Shown: positions 1 to 6,023, numbered from the stretch's first letter. The stretch: DNA of 6,023 nucleotides from an uncultured Rhodospirillales bacterium (GCA_903844785.1 CAIMVB010000235.1:1-6023), one strand, 5' to 3'. Translations and numbers: made by a program. The notes: generated from the letters alone by a model not told the origin.

Positions 1-724
1 CGGCCTCCTGCTTCAGGGTCAAATCGCGGAAGACCTGTTCCAGGGTTTTGCCGGGGGCTTCAAGCTGTTTCGGCGTGGCATCGGCCAGCACCTTGCCGCG
101 CGCGATGATGATGGCGCGGGTGCACACCGCATCCACTTCTTCCAAAATATGGGTTGAAATCACAATCGCCTTTTCGGGAGCCATGCGGCGGATCAATTCC
201 CGCACCTCATGCTTCTGGTTCGGGTCCAGACCATCGGTTGGTTCATCCAGCACCAGCACGGGCGGGTCATGCAGCAGCGCTTGCGCCAAACCCACGCGGC
301 GTTTGAAACCTTTGGAGAGTGTCTCAATCGGTTGCAGGCGCACGCCTTCCAACTGCGTCATCGCCATGGCGCGGGCCATGCGTTCATTGGCCTCGGCACC
401 GCCAAAACCGCGAATGCGCGCGATGAAATGCAAGAAGCCTGAGACGGTCATTTCGGGATAGGTCGGCGCGCCTTCGGGCAGATAGCCAAGCGCGCGCTTG
501 GCGGCGACGGGCGCTTCAATCACATCCTGGCCGCAAATCCGCGCCGTGCCGGCGGTGGGGGTCACGAAGCCCGCCAGCATTTTCATGGTGGTGGATTTGC
601 CGGCACCATTGGGGCCCAGGAAGCCCACCACTTCGCCGCGGTCCACCGTAAAGGAAACATCGTCAACAGCGGTGAAGGCGCCAAAGCGCTTGGTCAGGCG
701 CTCAATTTCGATCAGCGCGGCCAA
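1..724 (-). CDS. ABC transporter ATP-binding protein, GldA/ABC-2 type (3' end outside window)
   Basis: Cytoplasmic ATPase subunit that would power an ABC-2 type membrane permease; the substrate cannot be read from the sequence. 241 codons lie in the window and the C-terminus is cut off. Visible in order: Walker A GPNGAGKS (residues 37-44), Q-loop region GYLPEGAP (80-87, Glu in place of the usual Gln), signature LSKGF (136-140, in place of LSGGQ), Walker B VLVLDEP (156-162), D-loop GLD (165-167) and switch His192 in STH. The LPE and LSKG forms are typical of GldA-like ATPases, whose permease partners are often encoded next door, here off the window. The start is a TTG at 724-722: an in-frame TAG lies two codons upstream, and the first in-frame ATG (residue 47) would remove Walker A. 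A strong ribosome binding site supports it. The gene follows recG on the same strand after 99 bp. The family is certain; the transported substrate is unknown. Confidence 0.93.
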   Translation of the reverse strand, partial: MAALIEIERLTKRFGAFTAVDDVSFTVDRGEVVGFLGPNGAGKSTTMKMLAGFVTPTAGTARICGQDVIEAPVAAKRALGYLPEGAPTYPEMTVSGFLHFIARIRGFGGAEANERMARAMAMTQLEGVRLQPIETLSKGFKRRVGLAQALLHDPPVLVLDEPTDGLDPNQKHEVRELIRRMAPEKAIVISTHILEEVDAVCTRAIIIARGKVLADATPKQLEAPGKTLEQVFRDLTLKQEA

Positions 725-731
725 AGCCTAT

Positions 732-739
732 CTCCCCTT
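732..739 (-). promoter_or_regulatory. Ribosome binding site of the ABC ATPase gene
   Basis: On the minus strand this reads AAGGGGAG, a strong anti-16S match, with 7 nt between it and the TTG start codon at 724. It decides the start, because no ATG is available before the Walker A motif. It is the best Shine-Dalgarno sequence in the window and suggests the gene is translated independently of recG. Confidence 0.7.
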
Positions 740-823
740 ATCCTGCCTCAACTCATTGTTTGTAGAAGTTGCGCGCGGCGATTTGACCCTTCCCGCGCTG
801 CCTTGCAAGCCCCTGTTTCTGCC

Positions 824-2941
824 CTAGCCAGCATCCAAAGGCGCCATGGACAGGTCATGGCCGAAAAGCGTGAGCAGCAGCCGTGCCGCCTGCCCGCGTG
901 GGGAAGCCAGCGCGGCATCGCGCGTCAGCAGGGCTTCCGCATCGCGATGGGCAATCTGCACATGGCGCGCAAATTCATCCGGGTCTTCCCGCGCATCAAA
1001 TAGCCGGGCGCCGGGGAGCCCCGCTTGCCGCGCACCCAAAGCATCACCGCCGCCGCGGGATTTCAAATCTTCCTCGGCAATCACGAAGCCATCTTCACTG
1101 TCGCGCAGCACCAGCAAGCGCCGCTTTTCGCCATCGCTGAGGCCGGGGGAATGGACCAAAAGGCAGGAAGAAGCGTCCCGCCCACGCCCGACGCGTCCGC
1201 GCAGCTGATGCAGCGCCGCTAGGCCGAAGCGTTCCGCCTGTTCGATCAGCATGATGGTCGCTTCCGGCACATCCACGCCGACTTCGATCACGGTGGTGGC
1301 GACCAGGATATTGGTCCGCCCGGCGGCGAAATCGGCCAAGGCGGCTTCGCGCACCGCCACATCCTGCATGCCATGGGCCAGGCCAACGCGGCCCGGGAAA
1401 TGGGCGGAAAGCTCGGCAAAGCGGTCCTCGGCGGCGACACTGTCATCCTTTTCGCTGCCCGTGATGGCGCGCACCACCCAATAGGCGCGGGCGCCGCGCG
1501 CCACGGCTTCATGCAGGCGGGCGACAATTTCTGGCAGGCGATCCTGGCTGAGTATACGCGTTGCGATGGGTTGGCGCCCGGCGGGTTTGCCGGCCATGCG
1601 GCTGACGGCCATTTCGCCCCATTGCGTCAGCAATAGCGTGCGGGGGATGGGCGTTGCGGTCATCACCAGCATATCCGCGGCCTGGCCCTTTTCCGCCAGC
1701 ATCAGGCGCTGCGCCACGCCAAAGCGGTGCTGTTCATCCACCACGGCCAGGCCCAAATCCTTGAACACCACGCCTTCCTGAAACAGCGCATGGGTACCGA
1801 CCACAATGGGCAGCGTTCCATCCGCCAAACCCTGCAGGACGCGGCGCCTTTCCTTGCCTTTCACGCTGCCGGCCAGCAGCGCCACCGGCACGCCAGCGGC
1901 GCCGCAAAGCCGCTCAAAGCTGCGTAAATGTTGGCGGGCGAGCAATTCTGTTGGCGCCATCAGGGCGGCCTGGGCGCCTGCTTCCACCGCCCGCAGCATG
2001 GCCATCAGCGCCACCAGGGTTTTGCCGGCGCCCACATCGCCTTGCAGCAGGCGCAGCATCCGCCGGGGGGCGGCCAGATCCGCATCTATTTCCGCCATAG
2101 CCTCAAGCTGGGAAGGGGTTGGCGCATGGCCGAAGGCGGCCAAGGCGGGGCCGCGCAGGCTTTCATTGCCCTGTAGCGCGCGGCCTGGCCTTTCCCGCAC
2201 CCGTCGCCGCACCAGGCCAAGGGCGATCTGCCCCGCCAGCAGCTCATCATAGCCAAGCCGGCGGCGCGGCGCCGTGGCGCCTTGGCCTTCCGGCGCATGC
2301 AACTGGCGGATGGCATCGGCAAAGCCCGGCCAAGCTTCGCGCTTCAGCAGCGGCCCATCCACCCATTCCGGCAGATCGGGCAGGGATTTCAGCGCGCCAT
2401 CCAGCGCATCGGCCATATTGCGCCAGGAGAGGCCAGCGGTGAGCGGCCAAATGGGCTGCCAAAGCGGGATGCGATGCGGCGGTTCCACCAGCGGGTCCGC
2501 ATCCAATTCCAATTGCCAGGCGCGCTGAAACGCCTTGAGCCGCCCGGCAACGCGCCTCTCCGCGCCCTGCGGGAAGGCGCGCGTCAGTGCCGTGCCTGCC
2601 CAGGTCGCGCGGGAGAAGGAAATCAGGGCGCAGGGATCAGCGCCGCAGATGGCGGGGACCATCCAGGGCCCGCGCCCACCCCGCGCCGGGGCGCCCGTGA
2701 TGCGGAGTTCAAGGGTCGCTTCCTGCCCTTCGACGGCGCTGGCCAGCCCGCGCAGCACCGGGCGGTGCTGCACCCGTTCCGGCAGATGCAGCAGCAAATC
2801 CAGCACGCGCCCCCCGCCCACGGCGCGCGCCAGCAATTCCGGCTTGCGCAGGCCAGGTAGGCTTTCAATGGGCGCCAGCAACCGGGCCAGCTTGTCGCTG
2901 GCTTCGGGCGGCGCTTCGGGGCGGGCTGACAGGATTCCCAT
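824..2941 (-). CDS. recG: ATP-dependent DNA helicase RecG
   Basis: Double-stranded-DNA translocase that regresses stalled replication forks and branch-migrates Holliday junctions and D-/R-loops. The 705 residues match the usual 690-710. The N-terminal wedge/OB region spans about 1-260, ending in the family motif WPLTAGLS (165-172). The motor follows: TPSQ (275-278), Walker A GDVGAGKT (301-308), PTELLARQ (330-337), GTHALFQ (382-388), Walker B DEQH (402-405), TATPIPRT (428-435), motif V TTVIEVGVDVP (549-559) and arginine-finger motif QLRGRVGRG (579-587). The C-terminal TRG-type region carries SRGGGDALGARQ (628-639), where many relatives have RGPGE. The start is the first ATG after an in-frame TAG (2950-2948); its Shine-Dalgarno is poor (AGAGG, 3 nt away). 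The gene is divergent from sdhE-mfd across 37 bp. The wedge lacks the usual HPEY-like motif (see findings). No terminator follows the stop. Confidence 0.97.
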   Translation of the reverse strand: MGILSARPEAPPEASDKLARLLAPIESLPGLRKPELLARAVGGGRVLDLLLHLPERVQHRPVLRGLASAVEGQEATLELRITGAPARGGRGPWMVPAICGADPCALISFSRATWAGTALTRAFPQGAERRVAGRLKAFQRAWQLELDADPLVEPPHRIPLWQPIWPLTAGLSWRNMADALDGALKSLPDLPEWVDGPLLKREAWPGFADAIRQLHAPEGQGATAPRRRLGYDELLAGQIALGLVRRRVRERPGRALQGNESLRGPALAAFGHAPTPSQLEAMAEIDADLAAPRRMLRLLQGDVGAGKTLVALMAMLRAVEAGAQAALMAPTELLARQHLRSFERLCGAAGVPVALLAGSVKGKERRRVLQGLADGTLPIVVGTHALFQEGVVFKDLGLAVVDEQHRFGVAQRLMLAEKGQAADMLVMTATPIPRTLLLTQWGEMAVSRMAGKPAGRQPIATRILSQDRLPEIVARLHEAVARGARAYWVVRAITGSEKDDSVAAEDRFAELSAHFPGRVGLAHGMQDVAVREAALADFAAGRTNILVATTVIEVGVDVPEATIMLIEQAERFGLAALHQLRGRVGRGRDASSCLLVHSPGLSDGEKRRLLVLRDSEDGFVIAEEDLKSRGGGDALGARQAGLPGARLFDAREDPDEFARHVQIAHRDAEALLTRDAALASPRGQAARLLLTLFGHDLSMAPLDAG
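2933..2937. promoter_or_regulatory. GANTC (CcrM-type methylation) site in the promoter spacer
   Basis: The sequence is GATTC. In alphaproteobacteria CcrM methylates the adenine of GANTC, and in Caulobacter the cofactor GcrA acts at methylated GANTC sites between the -35 and -10. This site starts two bases after the candidate -35 of sdhE. The motif is certain; its role is inferred. Confidence 0.4.
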
Positions 2942-2948
2942 CCGCCTC

Positions 2949-2954
2949 TATATG
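2949..2954 (-). promoter_or_regulatory. Possible extended -10 element for recG
   Basis: Read on the minus strand the same hexamer is CATATA, preceded by TGG, which fits an extended -10 (TGn). The predicted transcription start falls at about 2942, one base before the recG ATG, so the transcript would be almost leaderless. I see no good -35. The weak Shine-Dalgarno of recG is compatible with this but does not prove it. Confidence 0.18.
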
Positions 2955-2985
2955 CCAGCGCCCCGAGACTAGAGCGATATGCCAG
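2950..2985 (+). repeat. 9-bp direct repeat ATATGCCAG, period 27 bp
   Basis: Copies at 2950-2958 and 2977-2985. The second copy contains the sdhE start codon (ATG CCA). The first copy contains an ATG in the same frame that opens a six-codon reading frame (Met-Pro-Ala-Pro-Arg-Asp) ending at TAG 2970-2972, six bases before the sdhE start. If the candidate promoter is right, the first ATG lies inside its -10 and is not transcribed. It may be a small duplication or a repeated protein-binding site. Confidence 0.5.
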
Positions 2986-3251
2986 ATCCAACTGAACTTG
3001 ATTCCCGCCGCCGCCGCCTTGTTTTTCGCGCCCAGCATCGCGGCACCAAGGAAACCGATATCCTGATCGGTGGCTTTGTCGCGCGCCATATCGCGACGCT
3101 TTCCGATGCCGAGGTTTCGGCTTTGGAAGACATTCTGGAGCTTTGGGATGTTGACCTGGCCGATTGGCTTTCCGGCCGCCGCCCCATTCCGCCCGAACAT
3201 GACCACCCGCTGCTTCGCCGGATCATGGCCGAGGCCGGCGGCGGGCCATGA
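2979..3251 (+). CDS. sdhE: FAD assembly factor SdhE (succinate dehydrogenase assembly factor 2 family)
   Basis: Small cytoplasmic protein that helps attach FAD covalently to SdhA, the flavoprotein subunit of succinate dehydrogenase (complex II). The 90 residues match the family (about 80-100). The diagnostic RGxKE motif is intact as RGTKE (residues 21-25) followed by TD. Downstream are the helical-bundle features LSDAEVSALEDILE (41-54) and the acidic-aromatic LWDVDLADWL (55-64). The N-terminus carries an Arg run (10-13) encoded by four CGC codons. The ATG at 2979 is the right start: the in-frame ATG at 2952 reaches a TAG after six codons. The Shine-Dalgarno is weak (AGAG, 4 nt away). The stop overlaps the mfd start by 4 bp, so the two are almost certainly co-transcribed. 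The sdh structural genes are not in the window. An alternative name is YgfY/Sdh5 family. Confidence 0.93.
   Translation: MPDPTELDSRRRRLVFRAQHRGTKETDILIGGFVARHIATLSDAEVSALEDILELWDVDLADWLSGRRPIPPEHDHPLLRRIMAEAGGGP
3000..3004. promoter_or_regulatory. Second GANTC site, early in sdhE
   Basis: The sequence is GATTC at codons 8-9 of sdhE (Asp-Ser), 67 bp after the first. Reading the whole plus strand, I found no other GANTC in the window. It lies downstream of the predicted transcription start, so it may matter only as a hemimethylation mark or may be chance. Confidence 0.3.
3248..3251 (+). promoter_or_regulatory. ATGA stop/start overlap coupling sdhE to mfd
   Basis: The mfd ATG (3248-3250) and the sdhE TGA (3249-3251) share bases. 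With no well-placed Shine-Dalgarno ahead of mfd, ribosomes finishing sdhE probably re-initiate here, which would tie Mfd output to SdhE output. Confidence 0.7.
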
Positions 3252-6023
3252 AACCCATCACCATCCATGGCGCGCCTGAGGGCTTTGACGCCCTTTTGGT
3301 CGCGCGCCGCCGGGCAGAGGTGGATGGGCCCATCGCCCATGTCTGCCGCGATGATGCACGCATGGCCCGCATGGCGGATGCTTTGGGCTTCTTCGCGCCG
3401 GAAATTGAGGTGCTGCGCTTCCCCGCCTGGGATTGCCTGCCCTATGATCGGGTATCCCCCAATCCGGAAATCATCGCCGAACGTGTGGCAACCCTGACGC
3501 GGCTTTTGGAAGCGCCGAAGCGCCCGCGCGTGTTGCTCACCACCGTAAACGCCCTGGTGCAGAAAGTGCCGCCGCCCGCGGTGTTTGAAGGTGCCACGCT
3601 GTCGCTGGCGAAGGGCGGGCGGGTACAGCCAGAAAAGCTGACCGAATTTCTGGAAGCCAATGGCTATCACCGCACCGGCACGGTGATGGAACATGGCGAA
3701 TATGCCTTGCGCGGCGGCATTGTTGATCTCTACCCGGCAGGTGAACCGGAACCGCTGCGGCTCGATTTCTTCGGTGATGAGATCGAGGATATGCGCCGCT
3801 TTGATACGGCCAGCCAGCGCAGCGGTAAGGTTGTGCCTGCGCTTTCCTTGCGCCCCGTTGGCGAAGTGTTTCTGGATGAGGCTTCGCGCGCACGCTTCCG
3901 TGGCGCCTATCGCGAATTATTTGGCGCGGCGGCGGCAGACGACCCGCTTTATGGCGCGATCAGCGCCGGGCGGCGGCACCCCGGCATGGAACATTGGGCC
4001 GGGCTGTTTCACGAAGCCATGGCGCCCTTGCTGGCGTATTTGCCGGACGCCGAAATCAGCTTCGATCATCAGGCCGAGGAAGTGCTGAAGGCACGGTTCG
4101 AAATGATCACTGATCATTACGAAGCCCGCCGCGTGCCGTCGCGCATTGGTGATGGCGATGTGCCCTATCGCCCCGCGCCGCCCGCGACATTGTATCAGGA
4201 TGAAGCTGGCTGGGCTGAGATGCTCACGGATTGTCGCGTGCTGCGCTTTTCGCCCTTTGCCCAGCCTGAAGGGATTGCGGCGGGCGGGCGCCCCGGCCCG
4301 CTTTTCGCCGAAGCCCGCAGCGCGGGGGAGAATGTTTTCGCGGCCTATGCCGCCATGGTGCAGGGCGAAGCCAAGGCCAAGCGCCGGCCTGTGCTGGCGG
4401 CTTGGTCACGCGGGTCTCGCGAGAGGCTTGGCAATCTGCTGCGCGAAAATGGCGTGAAGGCCGAAGCGGCCGAGGATTGGAAAGCCGCGCGCGCGCTGCC
4501 CCCTGATGTTGTCGCCCTGGTGGTGATGGGGATTGAGCGCGGCTTTATTGCTGAAGGCATTGCTGTCACAGCCGAGCAGGATTTGCTCGGTGAACGCATC
4601 GCCCGCCCACCGCGCCGCCGCCGCCGTGCTGATCAATTCATCGCGGATGCGACGGAAATCGCCGAGGGCGATTTGGTGGTGCATCAGGATCACGGCATTG
4701 GGCGCTATGAAGGGCTGGTCACCATCGAAGTGTCAGGCGCGCCGCATGATTGCCTGAAGCTGATTTATGATGGCGGGGACAGGCTTTTTGTGCCCGTTGA
4801 GAATATCGAAATCCTCTCCCGCTTCGGTTCTGAAGGCATGGGGGTCGCCCTCGATAAGCTTGGCGGCGTTTCCTGGCAAAATCGCAAGGCCAAGGCGAAG
4901 TCGCGCATTCGCGACATGGCCGCCGAGTTGATCCGCACCGCGGCCATGCGGCGTATGAAGGATGGCACGCTGGCAACCCCGCCCGAGGGGATGTGGGACG
5001 AATTCTGCGCCCGCTTCCCCTTTGCCGAGACGGAAGACCAATCCCGCGCCATTGCCGATGTGCTGGAAGACCTTTCCGCTGGCCGGCCGATGGATCGGCT
5101 GATTTGCGGCGATGTTGGCTTCGGTAAGACGGAAATCGCGCTGCGCGCGGCCTTTGTGGTGGCGATGTCCGGCGCACAGGTGGCGGTGGTGGTGCCAACC
5201 ACGCTGCTTGCGCGGCAGCATTTCCGCAATTTCCAGAAACGTTTTGAAGGCTTCCCGCTGAGGATCGCGCAACTCTCCCGCCTGGTGACGGCGAAGGATG
5301 CGGCGGAAACGCGGGAAGCGATGAAGCGCGGCGATGTCAATATCGTGATTGGCACCCATGCGCTTTTGGCGAAGGGGATTGAATTTGCCGATCTCGGCCT
5401 GCTGGTGGTGGATGAGGAACAGCATTTCGGCGTGCGCCATAAGGAAGCTTTGAAGGCGCTGAAATCAGATGTGCATGTGCTGACACTGACGGCCACACCC
5501 ATTCCACGCACGTTGCAATTGGCGCTGACGGGCGTGCGTGAAATGAGCGTGATCGCAACGCCCCCGGTGGATAGGCTGGCGGTACGCACCTTCATCATGC
5601 CTTGGGACCAGGTGGTGCTGCGCGAAGCCATTCAGCGCGAACGCTTTCGTGGCGGGCAGATTTTCTGCGTGGTGCCGCGCATTGAAGACATGGCGAAGCT
5701 TGCCGAGCGCTTGGCGGAAATTGTGCCGGAAGCGCGCATGGTCCAGGCGCATGGCCGCATGACGCCGACCGATCTTGAACGCGTCATGACCGAATTCGGC
5801 GATGGCAAGCATGATATTTTGCTGTCCACCAATATCGTTGAAAGCGGGCTGGATATGCCGGCGGTGAATACGTTGATCATTCATCGCGCGGATATGTTTG
5901 GCCTGGCGCAGCTTTATCAGCTGCGTGGTCGTGTGGGGCGCGGGAAGCTCCGCGGCTATGCGTATCTGACCTGGCCGGAAGCGCATCGGCTTTCGGCAGC
6001 GGCGGAAAAGCGGCTGGAAGTGA
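3248..6023 (+). CDS. mfd: Transcription-repair coupling factor Mfd (3' end outside window)
   Basis: Cytoplasmic translocase that pushes stalled RNA polymerase off damaged template and recruits UvrA for nucleotide excision repair. 925 codons lie in the window; about 230 more are expected (E. coli Mfd has 1148). The N-terminal UvrB-like module includes AWDCLPYDRVSPNPE (60-74) and the segment 151-184, where Arg155, Arg171 and Phe175 align with the UvrA-contact residues of E. coli Mfd (Arg165, Arg181, Phe185). An Arg-rich linker (456-460) leads into the CarD-like RNA-polymerase-interacting domain, GDLVVHQDHGIGRYEG (474-489). Next are the relay helix (about 546-563) and the motor: Walker A GDVGFGKT (621-628), PTTLLARQHF (650-659), GTHALL (702-707), DEEQHFG (722-728), TATPIPRT (748-755), STNIVESGLDMP (860-871) and QLRGRVGRG (891-899). 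The start ATG overlaps the sdhE stop (ATGA); the only Shine-Dalgarno candidate, GAGG at 3231, is 13 nt away, so translational coupling is likely. The TGA in the last three bases is out of frame. Confidence 0.97.
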   Translation, partial: MKPITIHGAPEGFDALLVARRRAEVDGPIAHVCRDDARMARMADALGFFAPEIEVLRFPAWDCLPYDRVSPNPEIIAERVATLTRLLEAPKRPRVLLTTVNALVQKVPPPAVFEGATLSLAKGGRVQPEKLTEFLEANGYHRTGTVMEHGEYALRGGIVDLYPAGEPEPLRLDFFGDEIEDMRRFDTASQRSGKVVPALSLRPVGEVFLDEASRARFRGAYRELFGAAAADDPLYGAISAGRRHPGMEHWAGLFHEAMAPLLAYLPDAEISFDHQAEEVLKARFEMITDHYEARRVPSRIGDGDVPYRPAPPATLYQDEAGWAEMLTDCRVLRFSPFAQPEGIAAGGRPGPLFAEARSAGENVFAAYAAMVQGEAKAKRRPVLAAWSRGSRERLGNLLRENGVKAEAAEDWKAARALPPDVVALVVMGIERGFIAEGIAVTAEQDLLGERIARPPRRRRRADQFIADATEIAEGDLVVHQDHGIGRYEGLVTIEVSGAPHDCLKLIYDGGDRLFVPVENIEILSRFGSEGMGVALDKLGGVSWQNRKAKAKSRIRDMAAELIRTAAMRRMKDGTLATPPEGMWDEFCARFPFAETEDQSRAIADVLEDLSAGRPMDRLICGDVGFGKTEIALRAAFVVAMSGAQVAVVVPTTLLARQHFRNFQKRFEGFPLRIAQLSRLVTAKDAAETREAMKRGDVNIVIGTHALLAKGIEFADLGLLVVDEEQHFGVRHKEALKALKSDVHVLTLTATPIPRTLQLALTGVREMSVIATPPVDRLAVRTFIMPWDQVVLREAIQRERFRGGQIFCVVPRIEDMAKLAERLAEIVPEARMVQAHGRMTPTDLERVMTEFGDGKHDILLSTNIVESGLDMPAVNTLIIHRADMFGLAQLYQLRGRVGRGKLRGYAYLTWPEAHRLSAAAEKRLEV
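4102..4118. repeat. 17-bp palindrome with two TGATCA sites inside mfd
   Basis: Perfect 8-bp inverted arms AATGATCA (4102-4109) and TGATCATT (4111-4118) around one central C. It forms an AT-rich patch in GC-rich coding sequence and encodes Met286-Ile-Thr-Asp-His-Tyr291 of Mfd, with a Thr ACT codon at its centre. It has the shape of a dimeric-regulator half-site pair, but it may be coincidental coding sequence. Confidence 0.45.

Larger units (their letters stand above)
2926..2954 (+). promoter_or_regulatory. Candidate sigma70-type promoter for sdhE-mfd
   Basis: CTGACA (2926-2931, 5 of 6 matches to TTGACA), a 17-bp spacer, and TATATG (2949-2954, 4 of 6 matches to TATAAT). Transcription would begin near 2961, leaving an 18-nt leader before the sdhE ATG at 2979. 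The -35 lies inside the recG coding region. A GANTC site (2933-2937) sits in the spacer. This is seen by eye only; no transcript data support it. Confidence 0.4.

Noticed and set aside
773..798. Possible hairpin (GCGCGG / CCGCGC) in the gap between recG and the ABC gene
   Set aside because: Only a 6-bp stem with a 14-base loop and no T tract on the minus strand after it; too weak to call a terminator. I see no convincing promoter in this 99-bp gap either.
48..827. Two plus-strand open frames (48-461 and 498-827)
   Set aside because: They are opposite the ABC ATPase reading frame, which carries all catalytic motifs; their Ser/Arg/Pro-rich products look like nothing known.
2282..2860. Open frame of 192 codons on the plus strand
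   Set aside because: Antisense shadow of the N-terminal part of recG; Gln/Arg/Ala-rich composition and no motif.
2969..3694. Open frame of 241 codons on the minus strand
   Set aside because: Antisense to sdhE and the start of mfd, both of which are clearly real; no domain seen.
4613..4627. CGC codon run in mfd (five Arg), and a similar run at 3006-3017 in sdhE
   Set aside because: Short triplet runs in Arg-rich segments of GC-rich genes; an Arg/Lys-rich linker before the RNA-polymerase-interacting domain is normal for Mfd.
4733..5440. Open frame of 235 codons on the minus strand
   Set aside because: Another antisense shadow of mfd; His/Arg-rich and without motifs.
4765..5631. Open frame of 288 codons on the minus strand
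   Set aside because: It lies wholly antisense to the conserved Mfd motor, has Ser/Arg-rich low-complexity composition and no recognisable motif; such frames are expected opposite GC-rich genes.
5465..5986. Open frame of 173 codons on the minus strand
   Set aside because: Antisense to conserved Mfd motifs including QLRGRVGRG; no family resemblance.
6021..6023. TGA at the very end of the window
   Set aside because: Out of frame with mfd (the frame reads GAA GTG A...), and the C-terminal domain has not yet been encoded.
1..6023. Novel defence, mobile or RNA system
   Set aside because: Every long stretch is accounted for by four conserved genes with intact motifs; no inverted-repeat ends, integrase, array or unexplained gene is present.

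Overview
This is an ordinary chromosomal housekeeping region from a GC-rich bacterium, most likely an alphaproteobacterium. The Rhodospirillales/Acetobacteraceae are my best guess, at low certainty. The guess rests on the recG | sdhE-mfd arrangement, which I recall as common in alphaproteobacteria, on GC-rich codon use, and on the protein sequences. No mobile element, CRISPR array, RNA gene or foreign-looking island is visible. I do not see a previously undescribed system here.

Layout. On the minus strand, bases 1-724 hold the N-terminal 241 codons of an ABC transporter ATPase of the GldA/ABC-2 type, with a TTG start and a strong ribosome binding site. A 99-bp gap follows, then recG (2941 down to 824, minus strand, complete, 705 aa). 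A 37-bp intergenic stretch separates recG from two plus-strand genes. These are sdhE (2979-3251, 90 aa, succinate dehydrogenase flavinylation factor) and mfd (from 3248, 925 codons in the window, 3' end missing). sdhE and mfd overlap by 4 bp (ATGA).

How the genes relate. RecG (fork regression, branch migration) and Mfd (removal of stalled RNA polymerase, recruitment of UvrA) are two branches of the same RecG-like double-stranded-DNA translocase family. They are transcribed away from each other. SdhE is a respiratory assembly factor that shares the mfd transcript without an obvious functional link. The ABC ATPase lies downstream of recG on the same strand but has its own good translation signal.

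The most interesting spot is the recG/sdhE intergenic region. It holds a candidate sigma70-type promoter, a 9-bp direct repeat that places a decoy ATG 27 bp ahead of the sdhE start, and a possible shared -10 hexamer for both directions. The only two GANTC sites (the recognition sequence of the alphaproteobacterial methylase CcrM) that I found by reading the whole window are here, 67 bp apart. One of them sits between the -35 and -10 of the candidate promoter.
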